Shown here piece by piece: positions 34,408 to 41,728 of a DNA stretch of 64,000 nt. Both the position numbers and the translations under genes were made by a program. This DNA comes from Treponema sp. (GTDB taxonomy: Bacteria > Spirochaetota > Spirochaetia > Treponematales > Treponemataceae), in NCBI GenBank assembly GCA_017963165.1, contig JAGCTZ010000058.1, positions 1 through 64,000 of the forward strand. Reading direction: 5' to 3'. The notes under the pieces are model-generated. The model searched no databases. It saw only the letters and a list, made by a program, of their open reading frames with translations, and was not told where the DNA came from. The stretch's first letter is position 1. The number at the start of each line of letters is the position of its first letter.

Positions 34408-34424
34408 TGTGTCAATTTAACACA
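34408..34424. promoter_or_regulatory. Candidate activator site upstream of the sigma-54 promoter
   Basis: TGTGTCAATTTAACACA is a 17-bp imperfect palindrome (arms TGTGTYAA) about 120 bp upstream of the predicted start, a usual distance for enhancer-binding proteins that activate RpoN promoters. No partner has been identified. Confidence 0.35.
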
Positions 34425-34484
34425 GTTGATTATTTTTGAGTAAATACCGTATCAAAATGACTCTATAATATTTAAAATACAAAA

Positions 34485-34563
34485 GTCACGCGGATTCGAA
34501 ATGACTAACGTCGTTTCATTTTATGACTTTAATTTTGCGTTAGCAAAATCGAATCCGTGTGAC
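34485..34563. repeat. GTCACGCGGATTCGA palindrome, long form
   Basis: The outer stem GTCACGCGGATTCGA / TCGAATCCGTGTGAC (15 bp, one wobble) encloses two small hairpins, AAATGAC-taac-GTCGTTT and TTTTGC-gtta-GCAAAA. It lies directly downstream of gltS on the minus strand, where it may terminate transcription. A shorter copy at 43633-43678 has only the second inner hairpin. Confidence 0.7.
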
Positions 34564-34574
34564 ATTTACTTGTG

Positions 34575-35969
34575 TTATTCAGAAACAGCTTCTTCTTTTT
34601 TCTTACCTTTGATGCACATAATACCAATAAGAATAAAATAGTAAACTGCCAGAAGTCCAAGAACAATAAATGTTGAGGCTGTTGATTTTGGTGCCATACT
34701 GATAAGGATAAGCATAGGGGCGCCAAATGCAATTGCTACACCACTACCCGAAACTAGATTATTGGCTGCAGGAGTTTTGAAGTCAGGATCTATTTCACGT
34801 ACAAGCAGAATTCCAGAGCTGATTGTTCCTGTCATCATACCAAACATAGAAAGGAAGCCTTCTTCTTCATAGCCTTTATAAATGCGTTTACAGAAGAATT
34901 TTAAGTGGAGGAAGGTTGCTATACCACCAAGAATTGTTGTGAGGGCAAATGGAATCCATAAGCCATGCAAATCTTCAAAGTCAATGGAAGCAATTCCACA
35001 GATAATCATAACATCAAAGAAAAGACCAGAGATGCGGCTTAAAAGATAATTATTCTGATACTGCATTCTCATCAATCTGATTTTGCGGAATCTTGTAAGA
35101 ACTTTTTGGGTAAGAACAGCAAAGAGTGAACCAAAAATAAAATTAAAGCCCCAGAAAATTGGAGAAAGAGCATTTGCTACTCCAGGAGCAAACTTTGCAA
35201 GCAGAGAAGTAATTGCCCACAGTACAAAGAAAGTAAATACATATACAAGAACAATCAGCGCAACCTGAATTGAAAGACGGTCTATAGACTGAGAAATTGG
35301 CATTTCACCTTCATCCTGAAATGTATCAAGCGTAACAGAGCCGGAAAGTTCTTCTGCATTCTTTCGTTCAAACTTTCCGCGTCTTGCCTGAATATTAAGA
35401 TAGATTACACCGATTATACATGCAACTAAAAAGCCTGTTGCGGCAATTGCAAGGGCATAAGACTTTCCACCGGCAAATCCAAGTGCTTCATAACTTGAAC
35501 CAATGTTGTTTGCCTGTCCTGGTCCCTGTCCAAAGCCCATAGGAAGAAGAATACCTGCGGCTTTGAACATATCTGGTTTGAAGGTATAAGCAAGACCAAT
35601 TGAAATAAGAAGACCTACAACACCTTGAATCATATAAGAGCTGACAATCATTGCACCGCTGTTTATTGCTGTACGTACTCCCCCGCCCTGTGAAAAATCG
35701 TTTTTAGTTACACGAAGCGACATTGCAATAAAGCCAAGCGCAATTCCATGATATGTAAGCGCATCCAGAATACCGGCATTTATTTCAAGAATACCCGTAT
35801 ACTTAAAGCCAAGCAGCAGAAAACCGGCCAGGACAGAAGTAGGCATAAGCGTCTTCTTTATAAGCGGCACCTTAAGTCGTAAGATGTTCGAAATAAGCAC
35901 AAGAAGTGCAATAATTCCAAGTTGCACAACCGGGCTCCACAAAACAACATTTTCTGCTGAATAATTCAT
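34575..35969 (-). CDS. gltS: Sodium/glutamate symporter (GltS family)
   Basis: A 464-aa integral membrane protein with about 12 helices in two related halves. The first half has MGFGQGPGQANNIGSSYEALGFAGGKSYALAIAATGFL, with the small-residue hairpin typical of GltS; the second half has MFGMMTGTISSGILLVREID with conserved GTISSG. The family imports glutamate with sodium. A central hydrophilic loop (about residues 190-225) is longer than usual. AGGAGG lies six bases before ATG. It follows the acyltransferase gene by 30 bases and probably shares its transcript. Substrate could be a related dicarboxylate or amino acid. Confidence 0.88.
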   Translation of the reverse strand: MNYSAENVVLWSPVVQLGIIALLVLISNILRLKVPLIKKTLMPTSVLAGFLLLGFKYTGILEINAGILDALTYHGIALGFIAMSLRVTKNDFSQGGGVRTAINSGAMIVSSYMIQGVVGLLISIGLAYTFKPDMFKAAGILLPMGFGQGPGQANNIGSSYEALGFAGGKSYALAIAATGFLVACIIGVIYLNIQARRGKFERKNAEELSGSVTLDTFQDEGEMPISQSIDRLSIQVALIVLVYVFTFFVLWAITSLLAKFAPGVANALSPIFWGFNFIFGSLFAVLTQKVLTRFRKIRLMRMQYQNNYLLSRISGLFFDVMIICGIASIDFEDLHGLWIPFALTTILGGIATFLHLKFFCKRIYKGYEEEGFLSMFGMMTGTISSGILLVREIDPDFKTPAANNLVSGSGVAIAFGAPMLILISMAPKSTASTFIVLGLLAVYYFILIGIMCIKGKKKEEAVSE

Positions 35970-35999
35970 TTAATCCTCCTGATGGTGGTGTTGACTGGA

Positions 36000-37211
36000 T
36001 CAACCACCACGCAATACTTTCCATATAGATATATATTTCCGCACGTTTAGCGGTGATTTTTTTTCGATTGGTTTTATTTCATAATGAGTTCCCGCGGCAT
36101 CTGTAAAAACAAAACCGTTACGGCTGTAAACAGACATATCGGGAATATCCTTTAATGCAAGAGAAATGCTTTCTCCGTTTGCAGGCATAAAAACAAAACG
36201 ATTTGAATACAAAGACATTTTGCCACTTCCGAGCTCTTTTTCATTATGAGCAGAATCGACAAGCTTAAGCGAAACATCTGAATCGGTAAAGAAAGGCTCT
36301 GAATCTGTTCGGGGAGAAGCTGCAAGTTTTTTTAAATAATCCTCCTGCAAATCCTCCCACTCCTCTGGATTGTTAACACCAAAAGCCGGATCAAAATTAC
36401 CATATTTATCAAACTCTGTTTCATTTCCACACTCTGTACACAAAACTTTGTTTCCATTTGAAACAATTTTTCCAAGAGTACGACAGCGCGGACACACACC
36501 ATAGGCACATTCAATTCCAAGCGCTCGATTTTTTCCCTTATATGCAATTGGTTTAAGAGACTGCCTTTCATAAGCATCTTCATTAATATCTTTCTGGATT
36601 ATCTGTGTAATCTGTTCTGGCGTCATCTGAGCAAGCTGTTCGGGTGTGTAAACATTTACAACCTGTCCATAAGCTCTTCCCCTGCGGATTCCAAAGCCCC
36701 AGCGTGGATTTGTAAGATAACCACCTTCTATTCGATATGTGACAAGTGAAGCGCCGCAGATTTTTGCAAGCTTACCTGTAGCTTCTGGAACAGGAAAATT
36801 TCGTCCATCAAATGAACGATTACCTTCGGCAAAAAGGCATACATTGTATCCGTTACGAAGCCTGCGGATAATCTTCATAACTGTAAGTGTATCTGATGCA
36901 CCTTTGATTTTAGCGATTGGCTCAAAAGCCCAGAATAAAAGTTTTGATACCCAGCCTTTTCGGTAAACATGTTCGCTGGCAACAAAATACATTTGTTTTT
37001 TAAAGCTCATTCCAACAAGAACACAATCTAATTCTGTTGTATGATTTGATATAACAAGATAAGAGCCTTGGATTTTTGGAGCAATTTTACATTTGTAGGA
37101 ATAAATAAGTTTAAAAAAAGGTGCCGTTACATACCAGAAAAAATTCCACACCCGCTGATGTCTACGTTGAACGGCTTTTTCTTTTTTTTCCGCCTTTACT
37201 TTTTGATCCAT
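36000..37211 (-). CDS. PlsC-type acyltransferase with zinc ribbon and PH/GRAM-like tail
   Basis: A 403-aa protein in three parts. Residues 20-225 are an acyl-CoA/ACP glycerolphosphate acyltransferase domain with the H-x4-D motif (NHTTELD, His57/Asp62) and the glycine-containing substrate motif FAEGNRSFDG. A zinc ribbon follows (CPRCRTLGKIVSNGNKVLCTEC, near 240-262). The last 90 residues resemble a PH/GRAM fold (SGKMSLYSNRFVFMP). This combination suggests membrane recruitment of an acyltransferase. TGTTATAAT six bases before ATG suggests a leaderless mRNA. gltS follows downstream. The lipid substrate is unknown. Confidence 0.82.
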   Translation of the reverse strand: MDQKVKAEKKEKAVQRRHQRVWNFFWYVTAPFFKLIYSYKCKIAPKIQGSYLVISNHTTELDCVLVGMSFKKQMYFVASEHVYRKGWVSKLLFWAFEPIAKIKGASDTLTVMKIIRRLRNGYNVCLFAEGNRSFDGRNFPVPEATGKLAKICGASLVTYRIEGGYLTNPRWGFGIRRGRAYGQVVNVYTPEQLAQMTPEQITQIIQKDINEDAYERQSLKPIAYKGKNRALGIECAYGVCPRCRTLGKIVSNGNKVLCTECGNETEFDKYGNFDPAFGVNNPEEWEDLQEDYLKKLAASPRTDSEPFFTDSDVSLKLVDSAHNEKELGSGKMSLYSNRFVFMPANGESISLALKDIPDMSVYSRNGFVFTDAAGTHYEIKPIEKKSPLNVRKYISIWKVLRGG

Positions 37212-37217
37212 AGGTCT

Positions 37218-37226
37218 ATTATAACA
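37218..37226 (-). promoter_or_regulatory. Extended -10 element abutting the acyltransferase start
   Basis: TGTTATAAT, six bases (AGACCT), then ATG on the minus strand. The arrangement equals that at 1755-1763, and no Shine-Dalgarno sequence is available if transcription starts at the ATG. Confidence 0.45.
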
Positions 37227-37276
37227 TGAAACTCTTGTAAAAGAAATAAATAAATGTTTTTAAATGAAAAAAACAA

Positions 37277-37306
37277 CCCCTCGGCAGTTCTCAGCTGACG
37301 AGAGGC
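37277..37306 (-). terminator. Terminator after the sugar-binding protein gene
   Basis: CCCCTCGGCAG pairs with CTGACGAGAGG (with wobbles) across a TTCTCAG loop, and A/T tracts stand on both sides. It closes the ABC importer operon. Confidence 0.75.
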
Positions 37307-37339
37307 TTTTTTTTACGCAAGCATACGGATATTTAGATT

Positions 37340-39046
37340 TTATTTTGCAGCCAATTTTGCGTTAACTTCGATTGTGTGTTTTTCAACATCAAACTTGTAA
37401 AGGTCATCAAATCCGAATCCCTTTACTTCTGTTGTCATTTCGTTCCACATCTTGTCGAATTCTGCATCATCTTTTGCAAAAATCATACGCCAAGAAGCGT
37501 CACAAACAGACTTGTTAACACTGTTTCGGATTACAGAAATATCTGCTGAGTCTGAAGGAAGAGCAACAGAAACAGAAGGACTTACAACAATTTTCTTGTT
37601 CTTTGTCATCCAGTCTGTAGCATCTTTTGCATCATACTTCTTTTCCCAGTCTCTTCTCATCTGAGTCATGTTCTTTTCTTTGTAAGTAGACCAGTACTGA
37701 GTAGCATAAATTTCACCTGTAATAGGGTTTGTACAGTTAGAGTTAACAATCCACTGGTTAATAGCGTTGTTACCATCGCTGTATCCACCGCCACCAAATT
37801 CAGCAGGAACTGGAAGGTTATCCATAAGAGCATTGTCGTTCATCTGTTCAAGTCTTCCGTCTGCTGCCTTCTTGTAGTTGAATCCTTCAATACCGTTGTG
37901 CTGGAACATAGCTCCCTCTGGAGAAGCATACCAGTCAAGGAACTTCATGATGCGGTCATATTTAGCATCATCAACTTTTGAACCTACACCAAATACACGT
38001 CCGCTTCCATAGTAAGCATCTGAGTCTGTGTAGTAGTTCTGATCATTAATAGGGATAAAGCAGAATGCAGTTCCGTCAGCAAGGCGGTTAGATGTATTCC
38101 AGAAACCAATTTCCCATGTGTACCAGATAAAGTCAACCTGGCCGTTAGAAATCTTAGCACAAACAGAATTCCAGTCCTGTGTACCAGAATCTGGGTCTAC
38201 TACCTTAAGTCTGTAAGCGTCGTTTAAGAATTTAAGCATCTTGTAGTAAGTACCGGTTTTTTCTGTAAGTGGATAGAATGTTTTTCCGTCTGATTTGAGG
38301 ATTGCGGAACCCTTAATCTTTTCACCGTACCATGTTGTGAGCTGTACAACGTTGGCAATACCAATCATACCGTCACCACCGTCCCAATCAGGCCACAATG
38401 AAAGTGGATAAGCTGGATCGCCGTTTTCGTTTGTTGGGTGAACCTTGCGGAGTTCAACAAATGCCTTCAACAAATCATCAAGGTTATTAAGTTCAGGAGC
38501 ACCAATCTTGTTGTACAAATCCCATCTGAGCTGTGGAAGAGAATAAATTCTTTCCTGTGTGAATGATGTTGGAGAAGTATCCATCATTTCTGTTGGAATA
38601 CCATAGTATTTTCCTGCAGAGTTTCCTGGAAGACCAGCGTTCAAAGCCTTAATCTGCTTGTCAAATTTCATAAGATTTGAACAGCCGGTAATCTTATCGC
38701 TGATATCTTTAATCAAACCAGCTTCAAGACAATCCTGGAACTGTGTAGATTCAAGAAGAACAATGTCTCCAAGATTTCCAGAGCTTGCGCGGAGCTGATA
38801 AATAGAATCACCAGCAACCTGAGGAGCAATAATGTTAAGTTCAATATTGAATCTATCCTTAACTACTTTTGCAAACCAACCTGTCTGCATACCCTGATAG
38901 TTTGCAGCAACATCGAAAATTTCAAGAGTTATTGGTGCGTTTTCATCAACAACTTTTGAATCCTTCTTGCCATTTCCACAGCTGCAGAGCAATGCTGTAG
39001 AAACAGCCATCAATGTGATAATAGAAATAAGCTTTCCTTTTTTCAC
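37340..39046 (-). CDS. Sugar ABC transporter substrate-binding lipoprotein
   Basis: A 568-aa extracytoplasmic solute-binding lipoprotein. The signal peptide ends in the lipobox LLCSC, with lipidation expected on Cys23. The fold is the large cluster-B type that goes with LplB/YtcP permeases (ITLEIFDVAANYQG, GDIVLLES, YGIPTEMMDTSP, YWSTYKEKN). Its substrate is probably an oligosaccharide. The start codon is GTG with AAGGAGG nine bases upstream. It is the last gene of a three-gene importer whose ATPase is absent here, as usual when a shared MsmX-like ATPase serves several importers. A terminator follows. Confidence 0.9.
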   Translation of the reverse strand: MKKGKLISIITLMAVSTALLCSCGNGKKDSKVVDENAPITLEIFDVAANYQGMQTGWFAKVVKDRFNIELNIIAPQVAGDSIYQLRASSGNLGDIVLLESTQFQDCLEAGLIKDISDKITGCSNLMKFDKQIKALNAGLPGNSAGKYYGIPTEMMDTSPTSFTQERIYSLPQLRWDLYNKIGAPELNNLDDLLKAFVELRKVHPTNENGDPAYPLSLWPDWDGGDGMIGIANVVQLTTWYGEKIKGSAILKSDGKTFYPLTEKTGTYYKMLKFLNDAYRLKVVDPDSGTQDWNSVCAKISNGQVDFIWYTWEIGFWNTSNRLADGTAFCFIPINDQNYYTDSDAYYGSGRVFGVGSKVDDAKYDRIMKFLDWYASPEGAMFQHNGIEGFNYKKAADGRLEQMNDNALMDNLPVPAEFGGGGYSDGNNAINQWIVNSNCTNPITGEIYATQYWSTYKEKNMTQMRRDWEKKYDAKDATDWMTKNKKIVVSPSVSVALPSDSADISVIRNSVNKSVCDASWRMIFAKDDAEFDKMWNEMTTEVKGFGFDDLYKFDVEKHTIEVNAKLAAK

Positions 39047-39084
39047 GTTGATACCTCCTTTTCTTGATTTTAGTTTTTTTTATA

Positions 39085-39993
39085 TCAACCTTTTACTGCG
39101 CCAATCATGATTCCTTTTGTAAAGTAACGCTGGAAAATTGGATAGACACAGATAATCGGCAGAACGACAATTACAGAAACAGTCATTCGGATAGAGGTTG
39201 CAGTCTGAGCATGAGCAAGACTTGCAGCAAGAGCACTGGCCGAAGTACTGTTATTAACAAGCGCCTTAAGGGAGCTTGCCTGATTTATATACTGATACAG
39301 TGTGAACTGCAGAGTATAAAGCTTTGGATCGGTAACAAGCAGCAATGTATCCTGGAAAGAGTTCCACTGTGCTACAGAAGCAAAAATTGCAACAGTAGCA
39401 ATAATAGGCTTGATTACCGGTATAATAATACGGAAGAAAATCTGAAGCGTTCCTGCCCCATCAATTACAGCCGCCTCTTCCAGTTCTTTTGGAATGCTTT
39501 CTACAAACGTCTTACACAAAACTATGTAGAAGGGCTGAACAGCAACAGGGAAAATATATGCCCAGAAATTATTTGTAAGATGCAGGTTTCGCATTGTAAT
39601 GAACCATGGAATAATACCCGCATTAAAATACATTGTTGCAACAACAAAGCGGTACCAGAACTTTCTCTTCCACAAGGTTTCTTTTGTAAACATATAACCA
39701 AGGAAGCCTGAAACAATAACTGTACAGATAGTTCCAATTACAGTTCTAAGAATAGAAATCTTAAAGGACGTTACAAGTCCGCTGATTTTCATAACCTGCT
39801 TGTAGTTGCTCAGGTGGAATTTTAAAGGAACAATAAGAACCTTTCCTCTTTCGCTCAAATCATTCGCACTTACAGAATTTATGAGAATATAATAGAAAGG
39901 ATAAACGCAGACAAACGCAAAGAATGTATAAATGATATAAGTTGCTGCCGAAATGATATAATCTTCTGCTGTTTTTTTATGTAAACTTGCCAT
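39085..39993 (-). CDS. Carbohydrate ABC transporter permease (LplC/YtcP type)
   Basis: A 302-aa inner-membrane permease with six predicted helices. The EAA loop that contacts the ATPase reads LEEAAVIDGAGTLQIFFRIIIPVIKP. The final helix ends in the family-typical short C-terminus (FTKGIMIGAVKG). I prefer the ATG at 39993 because GGAGGGG lies six to seven bases before it, whereas it would abut the ATG two codons earlier. It works with the LplB-type permease encoded 12 bases upstream to form the channel. Confidence 0.92.
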   Translation of the reverse strand: MASLHKKTAEDYIISAATYIIYTFFAFVCVYPFYYILINSVSANDLSERGKVLIVPLKFHLSNYKQVMKISGLVTSFKISILRTVIGTICTVIVSGFLGYMFTKETLWKRKFWYRFVVATMYFNAGIIPWFITMRNLHLTNNFWAYIFPVAVQPFYIVLCKTFVESIPKELEEAAVIDGAGTLQIFFRIIIPVIKPIIATVAIFASVAQWNSFQDTLLLVTDPKLYTLQFTLYQYINQASSLKALVNNSTSASALAASLAHAQTATSIRMTVSVIVVLPIICVYPIFQRYFTKGIMIGAVKG

Positions 39994-40005
39994 TTCCATC
40001 CCCTC

Positions 40006-40932
40006 CTATATAAGTGTTTCACCACGAAGTTTTTTAGAAACAGCATTTGTAGCCCACAACAGAATGATACTTACAAATGTTTTAAGAATACTTATTGCCG
40101 TTGAAAGCGAATAACCGCCGGAACCCATTGCAAGGTTGTAAACATAAAGATCAAGAACTTCAATCTTTGCTTTATTGAATGAGTTTGCAAATACAAAGTA
40201 CTGCTCCATTCCATTAGAAAGGAAGTTTGCAAGACTCATCATAACAAGAACAAAGTATGTTGGAAGAATACTAGGAATAGTGATATGCCAGATTCTCTGC
40301 ATTCTGGAAGCTCCGTCAATCATGGCTGCTTCCATAAGCGAATCATCTATACTCGTAATGGCAGCAATATACATAATAGCTGCCCAACCCGCATTTTTCC
40401 AGGTAAGCCAGAGCCACTGTTTAAACCAGATGTGAGTAGTAGATTGCAGGAACATAATAGGTTCTTCAATAACACCCATTCGCATAAGAACACTGTTGAT
40501 TGCACCTGTACTGTTGAAAACACTATATGCAATGGCATAAACCAATACCCAGCTGATAAAGTTTGGAAGAGTTGTTACAGTCTGAACAAACTTTTTAAAT
40601 GGCACCGACTGAATTTCGTTTAAGAATACAGCGAAAATCATAGGGAACCATGAGAACAAAAGACTCAAACCACTCATTGCAAAAGTATTAGTAAGAACCT
40701 GAGCAAGTTTTTTAAGCTTTATAGGGTTTTCGACCATGGATACAAACCATTTAAAACCTACAAACTTATCCCATGATAAAGGAAATGGAGGCTTGTAATC
40801 AAAAAAGGCATATACCCAGCCATATAATGGATAATAGGAAAAAACAAGAATAAGAAGAAGAAAAGGAACTATAAGAAGAAAATCAGTTACAGTCTGCTTC
40901 TTCCTCTGATTTTTGAACTTAAAAAGGTGCAT
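40006..40932 (-). CDS. Carbohydrate ABC transporter permease (LplB type)
   Basis: A 308-aa permease with six helices, beginning MHLFKFKNQRKKQTVTDF. The EAA motif is MEAAMIDGASRMQRIWHITIPSILP. The start at 40932 is supported by AGAGGG seven bases upstream; the in-frame ATG 33 bases earlier lies inside an operator site and has no ribosome binding site. It is the first gene of the importer operon, directly downstream of a strong promoter with LacI-type operators, so the system is likely induced by its sugar. Confidence 0.92.
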   Translation of the reverse strand: MHLFKFKNQRKKQTVTDFLLIVPFLLLILVFSYYPLYGWVYAFFDYKPPFPLSWDKFVGFKWFVSMVENPIKLKKLAQVLTNTFAMSGLSLLFSWFPMIFAVFLNEIQSVPFKKFVQTVTTLPNFISWVLVYAIAYSVFNSTGAINSVLMRMGVIEEPIMFLQSTTHIWFKQWLWLTWKNAGWAAIMYIAAITSIDDSLMEAAMIDGASRMQRIWHITIPSILPTYFVLVMMSLANFLSNGMEQYFVFANSFNKAKIEVLDLYVYNLAMGSGGYSLSTAISILKTFVSIILLWATNAVSKKLRGETLI

Positions 40933-40949
40933 ATCTACCCTCTTTTTTA

Positions 40950-40963
40950 GTAAAACGTTTAAC
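40950..40963. promoter_or_regulatory. LacI-type operator 1 of the sugar importer
   Basis: GTAAAACGTTTAAC is a palindrome around a central CG, typical of LacI/GalR family sites. It lies in the leader just upstream of the ribosome binding site of the first permease gene. Confidence 0.6.
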
Positions 40964-41019
40964 AAAAACTTCTTAAAATTAACCTTTACCAGAAAGTTTT
41001 TTTTCCTGAGGAGAACCAG

Positions 41020-41033
41020 GTAAAACGTTTTAG
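41020..41033. promoter_or_regulatory. LacI-type operator 2 of the sugar importer
   Basis: GTAAAACGTTTTAG is nearly identical to operator 1 and lies about 15-25 bases downstream of the predicted transcription start. Confidence 0.65.
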
Positions 41034-41046
41034 TAAAAGGTTTAAC
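41033..41046. promoter_or_regulatory. LacI-type operator 3, at the transcription start
   Basis: GTAAAAGGTTTAAC abuts operator 2 and covers the predicted start site, where a bound repressor would block RNA polymerase. The centre is GG instead of CG. Confidence 0.55.
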
Positions 41047-41048
41047 TA

Positions 41049-41076
41049 ATTATATCACGTCTTTTCGATATGTCAA
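41049..41076 (-). promoter_or_regulatory. Consensus sigma-70 promoter of the sugar importer
   Basis: TTGACA and TATAAT match the consensus perfectly and are 16 bases apart on the minus strand. Transcription should start near 41042, within operator 3. An A/T-tract repeat directly upstream may act as an UP element. Confidence 0.8.
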
Positions 41077-41077
41077 T

Positions 41078-41127
41078 TTTTTTTAAAAAATTTTTTCTGA
41101 CATTTTTTTTAAAAATTTTTTCTGACA
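41078..41127. repeat. Tandem 25-bp A/T-rich duplication
   Basis: Two copies of a unit made of T7-8, A5-6, T6 and CTGACA stand head to tail just upstream of the importer promoter. Phased A/T tracts of this kind can bend DNA and contact the alpha subunit of RNA polymerase. Confidence 0.6.
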
Positions 41128-41168
41128 TTTTTTTACGACAGCCAGAATCTTTGTATTTTTTTTCTGAT

Positions 41169-41196
41169 TTGTATTTTCCTCTTTGTCTGATATAAT
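41169..41196 (+). promoter_or_regulatory. Promoter of the DUF2147 gene
   Basis: TTGTAT and TATAAT are 16 bases apart, placing the start about 25 bases before the ATG at 41228, with AAAGGAG in the leader. Confidence 0.65.
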
Positions 41197-41227
41197 AGGG
41201 ATATATTTATTTAAAGGAGACATTATT

Positions 41228-41728
41228 ATGAAAAAACTCGCAGCAATCATTCTTGCAATGGCAGTTTGTATGACAGCTGTTTTTGCAGCAGATCCTGCAG
41301 AAGGATTCTGGATTAGCGTTGATGAAAAAAGTAATAAGGACACAGCCGGCTGGCAGATTTGGGAACAGGGTGGAAAGCTTTATGGAAAGATTCTTTCGGT
41401 TGCAGGGCTCCCTCAGGATGTAAAAGCAACCGGTGGAAAAGGAAAATCCTATGATAACTTTATGAACGGTGCAGATATAGGAACACTTACATCTGTAGGA
41501 ACATCATGGATCTGGGATTTAAAGAAACAGGATGCAGGAAAATGGGCCGACGGTTATATCATTGATCCGAATGATGGAAAACGCTACAAATGCCGCATTA
41601 CATTCCACAAGGCAGACGGCAAAAAGTATAAGCAGGACACGCTCGAAATGCGCGGCGAAGTTGGACCTTTTGGACGAAGCCAGTTCTGGAAATCGGCAAC
41701 AGAAAAAGAAGCTTCTTCTATCCGCTAG
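41228..41728 (+). CDS. DUF2147 family exported protein
   Basis: A 166-aa protein with a signal peptide (MKKLAAIILAMAVCMTAVFAA). The mature part has the DUF2147 pattern: EGFWISVDEKSNKDTAGWQIWEQGGKLYGKIL near the start, then WADGYIIDPNDGKRYKCRI and LEMRGEVGPFGRSQFW near the end, an eight-strand lipocalin-like fold. Function in the family is not established, possibly small-ligand binding in the envelope. AAAGGAG lies seven bases upstream of ATG. It is transcribed away from the sugar importer, and its stop overlaps the convergent threonine-synthase-like gene by 4 bp (CTAG, stop codons on both strands). Confidence 0.85.
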   Translation: MKKLAAIILAMAVCMTAVFAADPAEGFWISVDEKSNKDTAGWQIWEQGGKLYGKILSVAGLPQDVKATGGKGKSYDNFMNGADIGTLTSVGTSWIWDLKKQDAGKWADGYIIDPNDGKRYKCRITFHKADGKKYKQDTLEMRGEVGPFGRSQFWKSATEKEASSIR

